A stretch of DNA of 64,000 nt from Hevea brasiliensis (lineage: Eukaryota > Streptophyta > Magnoliopsida > Malpighiales > Euphorbiaceae): assembly GCF_030052815.1 (NCBI RefSeq), contig NC_079496.1:42743593-42807592 (forward strand). Direction: 5' to 3'. The notes beneath the pieces are model-generated. The model worked only from the letters and a program-made list of their open reading frames with translations, searched no databases and was not told where the DNA came from. Numbering within the stretch: position 1 is the first letter of the stretch; each line of letters starts with the position of its first letter. Both the position numbers and the translations under genes were made by a program. This document shows positions 48,858 through 58,084 of the stretch, one piece after another.

Positions 48858-49428
48858 TGTCGACACCATATTTTGGCCGATCCCTAGAATCAATAAAAAT
48901 TCTTCTTTGAACAGCTAATCTCGTTTCCGATCCCTCTTTAGGCGGTCACATTTCCGATCTCTCCTCACAAAAATTGAATTAATACTGAGTCCTCATATTC
49001 ATTAAGCCTCGCCGATCTCTCAAATCATTTACCGACCTCTCAAACCCGTTGTCGAATTTCCGGACCTGTCAAGTATATTTCTGATCTCTGTTGATAAATA
49101 AAATGAACTGGCACTAGATCTTTTCCTAACAGTTTTATTGCCGACCTCCTTTCCGAAAGTTTAACAGTTAAAGTTTGGGTTCGGTTTAATGAGGGTTCCG
49201 ATCTTAAGTGTTCGAGTTAAATTTTCAATCAAGTTAGTCGGCATTTCTTCCCTACCGATCTCATGCTTAAAGTGCTTTCCGATCTCTCATACTTAGATTA
49301 ATAATCACATTTAGTTTTTGTTTTGCTGTGCTCATACAATCAAATACTTAGGCAATTCAAAGATTTTCCAATCACATCCATTCATTGAACAAAATAGATA
49401 TTCCATTTCATTTCATAATTTGTATAAG

Positions 49429-51277
49429 TTATTCGGCTGGGGGATCGCCCCCAGCCTGATTTACATTCTGCTCACTCTCTCTCTCTTCCTCGCCCTCCTC
49501 CTCACTATCTTCACCATCGCCCCCGGGAGCCAGGTCGTCCATCCAGGAGAAGTCCTCCTCAGGGTAGCGCTTTTGGAGTTCGGCCAAGAGGTCCTTGTGA
49601 GCATTCACATAGGCCCCGGCTATCCCTGTCACCATCTCTTCATCTTTCGCCTTAAGCTCCTCGTCTTTCTCCTTAAGCTCTTCGACGAGTTGGGCGACCT
49701 GAGCGGCTTCATTGGCCTGAAGTGCCTGGACCTCTCTGAGAGCCCGTTCTCTTTCAGCCAGGTCACGAGATCTTTCGGCGGTGGTCTTCATGGTACTTCG
49801 CCCGTCCCTCGACTTGAGATATATAATCCCGGCGGATGAGAGTTGGGATCGGAGGAAGTCAATTCTGATTTTCTTCCCAACCTCCTTACCCAGACTGAAT
49901 CTTTTCCCGAATCATGGTGCAGTTCACGGACACTCCACATTCAAGCTCATGGTTCGAGTCAAGATATCATCGAGACCATTCTGGGATAGCCTGTCCCGAT
50001 CCTCTTGAAAGAAGATGGTAGATCCCAGGACTTTGGCAAAATCGGGGTTCTCCTAACGATCGGTTATTCTTCAAGCAGTCGATCAGTATCTGAGCGCCAC
50101 GAGAAGAGGTCCTCCCAGAAGATTGAGAAGGCTCCCTTTCCGTGCTTGGAATAACTGAGATAGGCGGGGGCTGCTCTTCCGATCTAGGAGGAGATCTGAC
50201 AGCCTCAATGGTCGGCGGACCCGAAGGTTGAGGCGGGTCTCTTTGCATCTCCCCAGGTTCGTGACCGGGTGTTTGAAGACGTTCCGAACGCTTCATCTCC
50301 TTTACTTTCCGGAAGATCTCTTTGTCCTTCTTCCGCTTCCTAGAACCCTCACCACCCGCCATACACATGCAAAAGAGGTTAGTGAGATCGCTAAGGTCCC
50401 GAGGCGAGATATAGAAAATACCAATGCCGAGGTCGAGAGCGGAAGTTCGCGATCTCGGCGGTGATCACCGCATGGTCCAATGGTGCGGTTTGGCGATCCG
50501 CATTTGGACAGAATATTTTAGAGTGGTGGCACGACTTTTCACTCCATCACTATCAAGCTTTCCTCTTGACTCGGGGTAAAGTGCTTGAGCGAGGCCCTTG
50601 GTACCACCAGATACGAGTAAATTCAACAAAGCAGCTGGGATTTTTACTCCTCATATTGAAGAACGGGTTCTTCCAATTTTTATGGTATGAGGGCAGATGG
50701 GAAATGAGTCCGCATAGCGAGGCTTCGCTGAAAGAACCAGTGTTCGTCATCCTTTGTGAGTTAGTGCGTGTAGCTCGGCGAACACCTTAGCCGTAGGTCT
50801 GATTCCCTTAGCTCGGCATAGACCTCGGAAAGCAACCAAGATCCGCCACGAGTTAGGGTGGATTTGAACAATGGATATTCGGTGAAATTTCAGGACCTCC
50901 TTATAGAAATCGGCTAGAGGGAACCTCAGACCGGCCTTTAACTGTTCTTCGTACACCATGACCATGTCATCCTCTTCAAAAGAATGATCGACACGAAGAT
51001 CGCCATGGCACTTGATCAGCTCATATGAATCAGGACAAATGTTGTATTCTTGAACAAGCGATTGCGGTCGGATTCGAAGAACCGATGGAAGCTCGTCTAT
51101 AGGAAGGGTCTCTCTCCTTGAAGGTGGTGCAAGCCTTGACGGTATGACCCGACCCGACTGGCGAGAGACCCTAGGGGTTTAGGTTGCACGTTGGGCCCGC
51201 CTCTTCTCCATCGACGATGACCATGAGAACTGAATGGAAGGAGGGCTCGCCGCTCTCTGTCCTTCGGCACCGCTCAT
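49429..51277 (-). pseudogene. Antisense gene in the O LTR: plant transposase_28-like/coiled-coil protein
   Basis: Four minus-strand pieces read in order: 51277-50747 (ATG at 51277, one TAA at 51181-51179), 50750-50553, 50368-49967 and 49791-49429. The first holds the region VYEEQLKAGLRFPLADFYKE followed by HPNSWRILVAFRGLC, which I recognise as the plant 'putative gypsy-type transposon' domain (Pfam Transposase_28, from memory). The third starts MAGGEGSRKRKKDKE and is Pro/Ser-rich. The last is a strong Glu/Lys coiled coil (LVEELKEKDEELKAKDEEM) with an acidic tail. Shifts between pieces could be introns or decay. Function is unknown; some Tat elements carry antisense ORFs. Confidence 0.65.
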
Positions 51278-51431
51278 TTTCAAGAACAAAACAAAGAACT
51301 TAAACTAAAAGAGGATTAAAGCCCTTACCGGAGTCTGATCGTCGTCGGAGACACTGGAGAACATGAGAGAACTTCGAAGTTGTGAGCCGGGGATTGAAAA
51401 TGGAATGAGAGAACAAGCGGCTAACCCTCCC

Positions 51432-51439
51432 TATTTATA
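51432..51439 (-). promoter_or_regulatory. TATA box candidate of the antisense gene
   Basis: TATAAATA on the minus strand, 155 bp before the antisense ATG at 51277. Position and sequence fit a plant core promoter. Motif only. Confidence 0.5.
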
Positions 51440-51706
51440 CTAGTCCGAGCATTTAATGCTCGCGAGGTTCTAGGCGGCGCATCGATTGGTGAGACTCGAC
51501 AGCTGTTCTGACACTTCTCTCAAATATCCGAATGTTCAGAGATCGGTTAATTGGAGATCGGCATAATAAGTTAAATATTTTGAATAAAGGATCAGTTAAG
51601 TGTCATTCAGGTAAAGAACCAGATCGGATAAACACATTAGAGATCGAAAAATAATCAATGCAAAAATAAGATGATAACCGACAAAATAAAGTCTTTATTC
51701 TCAAAA

Positions 51707-51838
51707 GATCGGATTACATCATTTGGGCGATCTCTAGGGATCGGATTACAATAAAGGTCTAGCTACATCATGTGGCCGATCTCTAGAGATCTGACTACAT
51801 TGAAAAATTACATCATTTGGACGATCTCTGGAGACCGG
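51707..51838. repeat. Degenerate GATCGGATTACATCATTTGG repeats
   Basis: About three loosely tandem copies of a unit combining GATC(G/T)G(A/G)(C/T)TACA, CATCAT(T/G)TGG and CGATCTCT(A/G)G lie next to the 45-bp array. Confidence 0.75.
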
Positions 51839-51862
51839 TGAAAAATCCTATCTGAAGAGGCT

Positions 51863-52032
51863 GATCTAAGGATCAGTTTATAACTGATCCCAAGGATACT
51901 CCCAGGTGATCTAAGGATCAGTTTATAACTGATCCCAAGGATACTCCCAGGTGATCTAAGGATCAGTTTATAACTAATCCCAAGGATACTCCCAGGTGAT
52001 CTAAGGATCAGTTTATAACTGATCCCAAGGAT
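51863..52032. repeat. 45-bp tandem array with perfect palindromes (about 3.8 copies)
   Basis: Units start at 51863, 51908, 51953 and 51998, exactly 45 bp apart. Each has GGATCAGTT-TAT-AACTGATCC, a perfect 9-bp inverted repeat with a 3-base loop; the third unit has one change. A minus-strand open frame of 15-residue repeats here is a by-product of the 45-bp period. Confidence 0.97.
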
Positions 52033-52296
52033 ATTGCCGACCGGAAGCTTAATCCGCTGTCGGAACACCCAATGTGGGAGAAAACCGCTGTCGGAACACT
52101 CAATGTGGAGAAAAGCCGAATGAACTTGAGGAAGCAATCACCGGGGTCGTAAATTTTCAGTCGAGGAATAGGGAATTCCATCGGAAGAGGATCAAAACCA
52201 CAGTTGTAGCCGGAACTTTCCCCGGAACAGCTAGAACCAAGAAACAAGGAGAAAGAGAGAAAAATCGAATGAAGGAAATGCCACTATCAACAGGGG

Positions 52297-52304
52297 TATA
52301 TATA
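52297..52304. promoter_or_regulatory. TATATATA box in the O LTR
   Basis: GGTATATATAGGGG. The core is self-complementary, so direction is open; a CT-rich tract follows on the minus side. Low support. Confidence 0.3.
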
Positions 52305-52905
52305 GGGGAAAATGGGCATTTAATGCTGAGCGGAAAACGAAGCGGACGCTTCGAGAATCGAGATGTAATTAATGCTTGGACCGAATCCAGACTGATCAAG
52401 GGATAAAAGAGATCGGGAGATAGGAGATCAGCATGAGAGATCGGAATAGGAGCTAGGGGAGGGATCGGAAGACAAAAAGAATAAGACAAATTCCAATAAC
52501 CGTCGTCAGAATCAGAGCCGAGGTAGTTAAAGCGTGGCAGACGAGATCTCCACCGCACGCCTAAGAATCGCCCGCAATGCTGACAGGTGCCAGTGTATGT
52601 CATGACAGTCCTGTACATCCCAATCTCCACCGTTGATCTCACTTGTAAGGATGAATCCGGAACCCTTGGATCAAAAGAGAAGACGACAATACCAGCGTTT
52701 TTCACTCTTAGCCCTCAGATCGTTCCGGACAAGAGGATTCAAGACCGTCAGATTAAAAGAGGAAAAAGACAAATATTCCGAGAAGCGATCTCAGCCATTC
52801 GTTTTGATTCTCTTTAATTCCTGAACATCCGATCATGTACTTCAAAATCTTGACCCTCCATCTTCCTCAAAATAAATCGACCCTTCATGGGGAGCAACCT
52901 ATTCC

Positions 52906-52913
52906 TATAAATA
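52906..52913 (+). promoter_or_regulatory. TATA box candidate for the O genomic transcript
   Basis: CCTATAAATACC lies about 2.0 kb before the LTR end in the sense direction. It is the best sense-strand TATA box seen in the LTR, so transcription likely starts near 52940, placing 54043-54541 in transcribed leader. Inference from motif and position. Confidence 0.5.
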
Positions 52914-54042
52914 CCGCATGAAAAACTGTTCAAGGACGGACAAAAATATAGGCAAGAGGTGCTATTATCGTGGAGGAACTCAAACTTCATTCATTTGTTA
53001 CTCTGCTTTGTTTTGTAGTGATTAAAAGACTTTTGAAACTAGTTTTCGGAGTGTTTTCTTGAAAAAGATTTTGAATATTGGAACTCTACATTTCCAGTTT
53101 GTTCATTATCCGGTCATACTCTCATCATCTGCTTTCCTTTTCTCTGTTCAAGCTCAACTTCCTTTCACTGGTTCTTACCGGTTACCTTTTAGCTAAAGCA
53201 TCTCTCGGTTTCACGACATCAACTCTCAGGCTGATCAATCCGCCATCTTCATCACTATTTACCACTTCACAGTTATGTCAATATAATTGGCTCCTCAAAG
53301 GTAAGAGTTCACACTACTGTTTACGTTTTTTTCCTGCACTTCTTTTGTTCTTCATACATCTGCAACTGTCTTCAAGGATAATTTGTACAAGAGAACCCAA
53401 GAGAAAATATTGTTATAAGAGTTCATGTTCTGCTTTATTAAGTGTCTACGTTTATTTCCCGCATTTTCCTTGTTCTTCTTACATCTAGACCATTTCTGCA
53501 CAAGCAATCCCAAAGAAAGTCACTCTCAAATCATTTTTTTAGTGATCAGTTCATTTTATTGATCTCCGTCATTTCTGAAAACCAGTTTTCTAACTCTTTG
53601 TAGTATGTAAATGGTTGGGTAAACGTAGGTAGCTGCAACTTAGAGGTCTCCTTTAAAAAGAGGACCTGAATAACACGTCAGGAAGATAGCCGAACTATTA
53701 GGCCGACGTAAACAGCAATTCGACAAAGATGTCATGAAATGGAATAAGACCAAAGTAAACGAAACAGAGTGGATCGGTCATTAATAGATATTGGTAAAAT
53801 GACTACATGAAAAGGTCAGTGAATCAAGTCTAGTGTTCCTGCTCAGCCATAGGATATCCATAAACCTTATCCCCGGCATTTTTGAAGGTCAGAATTCTTA
53901 GTTTTAGGTTCTTAAGACCCGTAGCTGTGGTTAAATTTTTAAAGGTTGGAAAAGTCTTTGTCCGAGTCTCATCAAAATAGAAGGGGTCGGAAGAGTCCTT
54001 ATCCTATCCTTGCCTAAAAGTTTTAAGTCAACTCTTAAAGGA

Positions 54043-54541
54043 GATCGGAGGAGGGTTCTTATCCGGTCTCCCTTCAAAATTTTGATAAACATTAAGTAGG
54101 GATCGGAAGAGAGTTCTTATCCGGTCTCAACTCAAAACATTAACGAATAACTCTAAAGGAGATCGGAGGAGGGTTCTTATCCGGTCTCCTCTCAAAATTT
54201 TAATAAATAACTCTAAAGGAGATCGGAGGAGGGTTCTTATCCGGTCTCCTCCCAAAATTTTAATAAATAACTTAAAAGAGATCGGAGGAGGATTCTTATC
54301 CGGTCTCCCTTCAAAATTTTAATAAACATTAAATAGGGATCGGAGGAGAGTTCTTATCCTGTCTCAACCTCAAATTTTAATAAACATCTGAAAGAGATCG
54401 GAGGAGAGTTCTTATCCGGTCTCATCCTCAAAACTTCAAATAAATAACTTAAAAGAGACCGGAGGAGGGTTCTTATCCGGTCTCCCCTCAAAATTTTAAT
54501 GAACAACTTAAAAAGATCGGAGGAGAGTTCTTATCCGATTC
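54043..54541. repeat. 58-61-bp tandem array, about nine hairpin-forming units
   Basis: GATCGG (or GACCGG) recurs at 54043, 54101, 54161, 54221, 54280, 54338, 54396, 54457 and 54515. Most units read GAGATCGGAGGAGGGTTCTT then ATCCGGTCTC, where GAGATCGG and CCGGTCTC can pair as an 8-bp RNA stem (one G-U pair; fully Watson-Crick at 54455-54484). A weaker tenth copy lies near 53988. Confidence 0.95.
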
Positions 54542-54902
54542 TCACACCCGTTCACTAAGGTTGTCTCATTTACTTATGTATCCGGTGATCCAAATTTAGT
54601 GAAAAATCAAACATTCCTTCTACCAAAAGGATTAACATTGCCGCTAAGCCCTTCTAACTAATTTGTAAAGGACGCAATTAAATCTACTTACCCTTATTAA
54701 GGGACGAGGTGGGGTGCCTAACACCTTCCCCACCCGTTCTGGACCCGAACTTAGAATCTCTGTTTTGAAGTGGTTTCATTTTTGATTTAACTTCTCAAAT
54801 GGTTTTCTTTAGTTTCCCTCAAAACTAAGGTGGCGACTCCTCACTCTTTCCCACTTCGGTGAGTGATCGTCCGGGCGACCGCAAAATCCCATTGCGACAG
54901 CT

Positions 54903-54920
54903 TGGCGACTCCACTGGGGA
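54903..54920 (+). other. Primer binding site of element O
   Basis: TGGCGACTCCACTGGGGA starts four bases after the LTR's final CA (54898-54899). It is complementary to a tRNA end with CCA and resembles the tRNA-Arg-type site described for Ogre/Tat elements (from memory). Confidence 0.8.
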
Positions 54921-55763
54921 CTATTGACCCAACCCCATTCTGGAGGTCCAAAAGTAGGCTTAATTTTTGTCCGATCAAATTATATTTAGAGGGGCTCACT
55001 CGGCGATGTCTCATATGCTAAATATTATTGCTACTAACTATTTTGTCTTGCCTGTTCTATCTCCTACAGTGCTCTTCATTTCAAAGAAAAAGGAAAAAAA
55101 GAAAAAATGGAAAAATAAAATCCCCCTGAATTGGGAAGAGGTAAAAGTGTCCCTTCACACACTGAACACTTACACAATGTCCTCACCCACTATGGTCCTA
55201 ACCCGGGCTTTCTTACCCTTTTAGGAAAGTAGGAGGGGGTCATGTAGCGGTACCCGTGGGTTTTACCCCGTTAGTATCCGTGAAGGCTTCTGCTCAAATT
55301 GAAACTTGTTCTATTTACCGTGATACCCGTGGAATTTTCCCGACAATATCATGGTGGTAGAATGGGGCTCTCACATGAGAGGGGCAATTTGGGAACTGTG
55401 GCTATTAGAAAAATTAGATCTGAGCTAAACCGTCACGATAGCTGAAAGCCGTAGTAAACCGCCTCATAAGATAGAACTATCCGGATAGGTAGCGCTACTC
55501 CTGTTAGGAGTCTCCCTACTATAGGACAAAAGGGGCATACTTACTCTTACCCTATTCTGCTTTAATTTCCTTTTGTTCATTTCTTTTCAGGGTAATCTTG
55601 AATCCTACTAAAACGCCTACACATTTTCCTACTTTGATAAATGTGTACGTGTTACCCTGTCAACAGTATGATTCAAAATTACCCTAATTTGTCTTACTAA
55701 CAAATTCTCCCGCAGGCGTTACCAAACCAAGGGTCTGTAAAAGGATAGGCATCATTTTTTATC
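54921..55763 (+). other. Leader of element O
   Basis: 842 bp between primer site and ORF1. No credible gene. A pyrimidine-rich stretch ending TTTTCAG (about 55582-55590) could be a splice acceptor. Repeated phrases TACCCGTGG (two, with TTTACCC and TTTCCC) are seen around 55249-55335. Confidence 0.6.
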
Positions 55764-57659
55764 ATGGCATCCTCGAGTCAGTCGGCAGAAAAGGCTCAGA
55801 ATGCTAAACTTTGGTCCGAATCAGTTCATAGTCCGGTACCCTCGCAAAATGATGCTTCCGAGGCACCTGTTAGCTCGCTACCTTCGCTAGATCTGGACAA
55901 AATAGAGGTCAAAATGAACAACCTCGAGGGTCTGTCTAATAGATGGAGGTTGCTTCCCGACCAGGTCAAGGTACAGTTTGAAGAGAAGTACGGAAGGATT
56001 GCAACCTTAATGCAAGTCAAGGTCCAGATCCCTGCATTAAAAGCCATGTTGACGGTTTGGAATCCTAAGTACGGAGTGTTCTCTTTCAATGACATTGATA
56101 CGGCCCCCGCTATGGAGGAATATCAGGCATTGCTGGGGATCCCATACTCATTGCAGAATCGGATCTACTTACACCTCGAGCATAGGCAGACCTGGAAACG
56201 GTTGGCACATATGTTGGGTTCTCCCCCAGAAGAAGTGAAGTCCAGAGAAACAGTCAAAGGGAACACGCATGGATGGCATTGGATGTACCTTGAGAAGCGG
56301 TTAGATCATCACCTCCAAGAGAAACAATGGGATCAAGCTTCCGTAGCACTCGCCTTGGGAATCTATGGTCTGATCCTGTTCCCGGGGCCATTGGGGATCA
56401 TCACTAGCAGTGCAGTGGAGGTATTTTGGACAGTGGAAAGGCAGGGGATCAATCCGATACCGGCAATCCTTGCCGAAACCTTGTTAACCCTAACTTACTG
56501 CAGACAACAGGGGAAAGGGTCCATTAAGTGTTGCTCTCAGTTATTATACCTCTGGACTATCAGTCACATGTGTCCTGTGGAGACAAAAGGATTGACTTGG
56601 TACCTTGACCAGCCTCCCATTGAGAAGATGACCCGGTTAGTGATCAGCTTGAAGAATGAAAAACAGTGGCGGGAACGGATTTTGAGTTTCAATAGCCATG
56701 ATTACTGTTGGAGGAAGCTGTGGACGTCAAGCCAACCCGTCTTGATTGGTACAGGAGGTATTCAGTCGGTGTCCCTAATTGGAATAACCGGGTATACAAG
56801 TTACACTCCAGCACTGGTAATGAGGCAGTTTGGCTCAACACAGTCCATGATCAACATTAAAGAATACCACCAAGGTCACTTCTACCATGAGCTCAAGGAA
56901 GAAGAAGGGTTGAAAATGGCTCGCAAGTCCTGGGAAAACATCACTCTAATGGAGAGATCACCCAAAGGCCCGAGTGCCTCGGGCGATTACCTTAAATGGA
57001 GAGCTGATAGGGACCAAGAACGCTCTACCATAGAATTCAAGGACGACAACCCTCGCCAAGACGCCCTATTAGAGGAAGCTGATAATCGCCTGGTTAACTC
57101 GCTACAAAAGGCAAATACCGAAAACTCACAGCTGCAAGAACGAATGAAACAATTGGAGGACCAACAGCAGAAACTTAAGAGAAGGATAAGAAAGCTCAAG
57201 GAAGAGGCAAGGGCCGAAAGGATAGGGTTCGAAGAGCAAGAGGTACAGTGGGAAAAAGAAAGAAATTCTCTCCAAGCTGAGGTCAAAGAGATGAAAGGGA
57301 AGAATAGTAAGCTTCAGGAAAGGATGAAGTACCAAGAAGTACTCGTTGAAGAGTATAAACAGGAAAACAAGAAGAAGAAGCTTGAATTAAAAGAACAGGC
57401 ACTCCTCATCAACGACATCTTGAGAGAATGTGCTAAAGAAAGGAAAGAGAAAGAGAAACAAGCTGCCCTCTATCAAGGACTGAAAGAAAATGTGGACCAG
57501 TTGGAGAAGATGATAGCACAGGGAAAAAAGGAACTATTACCTGAATCCGAGTATGCTCTGAAAGTGTTCGACCCCGCCAAGCAAGAAGAAAGGTTGTATG
57601 AGTATCTCAGAAAATGTCATCTTATTATAAAGAATCTTCCAGAGCCTAGGCCAATGTAA
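55764..57659 (+). CDS. ORF1 protein of Ogre-type element (intact)
   Basis: A 631-codon frame without stop or shift, starting TATCATGGCATCC. Residues ~50-390 form an alpha-helical region with WNPKYGVFSFNDID and MEEYQALLGIP, matching the conserved N-terminal domain of Ogre ORF1 proteins (I believe Pfam DUF7745; from memory). It has conserved-looking Trp/His positions (HGWHWMYLE). Residues ~430-590 are a long coiled coil rich in Glu, Lys and Gln (NTENSQLQERMKQLEDQQQK). No signal peptide or membrane span. The role of ORF1 is not established; a structural or nucleic-acid-binding helper of Gag has been supposed. Confidence 0.88.
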   Translation: MASSSQSAEKAQNAKLWSESVHSPVPSQNDASEAPVSSLPSLDLDKIEVKMNNLEGLSNRWRLLPDQVKVQFEEKYGRIATLMQVKVQIPALKAMLTVWNPKYGVFSFNDIDTAPAMEEYQALLGIPYSLQNRIYLHLEHRQTWKRLAHMLGSPPEEVKSRETVKGNTHGWHWMYLEKRLDHHLQEKQWDQASVALALGIYGLILFPGPLGIITSSAVEVFWTVERQGINPIPAILAETLLTLTYCRQQGKGSIKCCSQLLYLWTISHMCPVETKGLTWYLDQPPIEKMTRLVISLKNEKQWRERILSFNSHDYCWRKLWTSSQPVLIGTGGIQSVSLIGITGYTSYTPALVMRQFGSTQSMINIKEYHQGHFYHELKEEEGLKMARKSWENITLMERSPKGPSASGDYLKWRADRDQERSTIEFKDDNPRQDALLEEADNRLVNSLQKANTENSQLQERMKQLEDQQQKLKRRIRKLKEEARAERIGFEEQEVQWEKERNSLQAEVKEMKGKNSKLQERMKYQEVLVEEYKQENKKKKLELKEQALLINDILRECAKERKEKEKQAALYQGLKENVDQLEKMIAQGKKELLPESEYALKVFDPAKQEERLYEYLRKCHLIIKNLPEPRPM

Positions 57660-58084
57660 AAGATACGATGTACAAATTACTCAGTTAATGAAGTGATTTT
57701 TGGACCATTGTTTAGCAAAATTTGTGAATGAATAGTATGACTCCCGTAGGAACTTCCTCGCTAGGGTTATGTGAAAAATTGAAATGCGCTATATGGACAG
57801 GTATCATAAATGCGCATTCAATCCCGTCATTCACGGTCAGACTATCGAACGATGCCATGATAAAGTTGAGGCGATTATCCTTTTGCAGACTCCAACCTGG
57901 CTCTCAAACGCCACTGTATCCTTCGTCCAGACAAGGGCTTTTAGTTTCTTTGCAAAACTCAAATTCATTTAAATTTTTTTTATCCTCACAGGAAATCAAT
58001 ATTGATTCAAACAAGGCAAGTCTGACCAAGCACACGATCCAACCCAAGCGAGTGTACTTAACAAGATCTCGAACGAGGAAGATA
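57660..58084 (+). other. Spacer between ORF1 and gag of element O
   Basis: 425 bp without a convincing gene. A pyrimidine-rich run ends in a CAG at 57989-57991 (TTTATCCTCACAG) and may be a splice acceptor that would bring gag near an upstream leader. Inference only. Confidence 0.45.

Larger units (their letters stand above)
48858..54899 (+). repeat. 5' LTR of element O (6,042 bp)
   Basis: It starts TGTCGACACC and ends GCGACA, giving the inverted ends TGTCG/CGACA, with the primer site two bases later. 48858-49290 is rich in the words CCGATCTC/CCGACCTC. 49429-51440 holds an antisense gene. 51707-52032 has repeat arrays; 52297 and 52906 have TATA-like boxes; 54043-54541 has a second array. The length is large but within what is described for Ogre LTRs. 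The 3' LTR is not in the window, so the left border rests on the TG end, the break of copia sequence and the terminal inverted repeat. Confidence 0.82.

Noticed and set aside
49318..49839. 173-codon plus-strand frame in the O LTR
   Set aside because: It is the complement of the coiled-coil coding piece 49429-49791, whose Glu/Lys codons give an open Leu/Phe-rich opposite strand.
51808..52137. Minus-strand frame with a 15-residue repeated peptide
   Set aside because: 45 bp is a multiple of three, so the DNA array automatically gives a periodic peptide. No start context or domain; sequence conservation lies in the palindrome, not in codons.
53078..53488. 136-codon plus-strand frame in the O LTR
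   Set aside because: Low-complexity Leu/Ser/Phe translation without homology that I recognise; it lies in the likely leader of the LTR transcript.
54043..54541. CRISPR-like array
   Set aside because: The whole unit repeats with no unique spacers, there are no cas genes, and the context is a plant retrotransposon LTR.
56987..57335. Minus-strand Ser/Leu-rich frames across ORF1
   Set aside because: Shadows of the coiled-coil part of ORF1.
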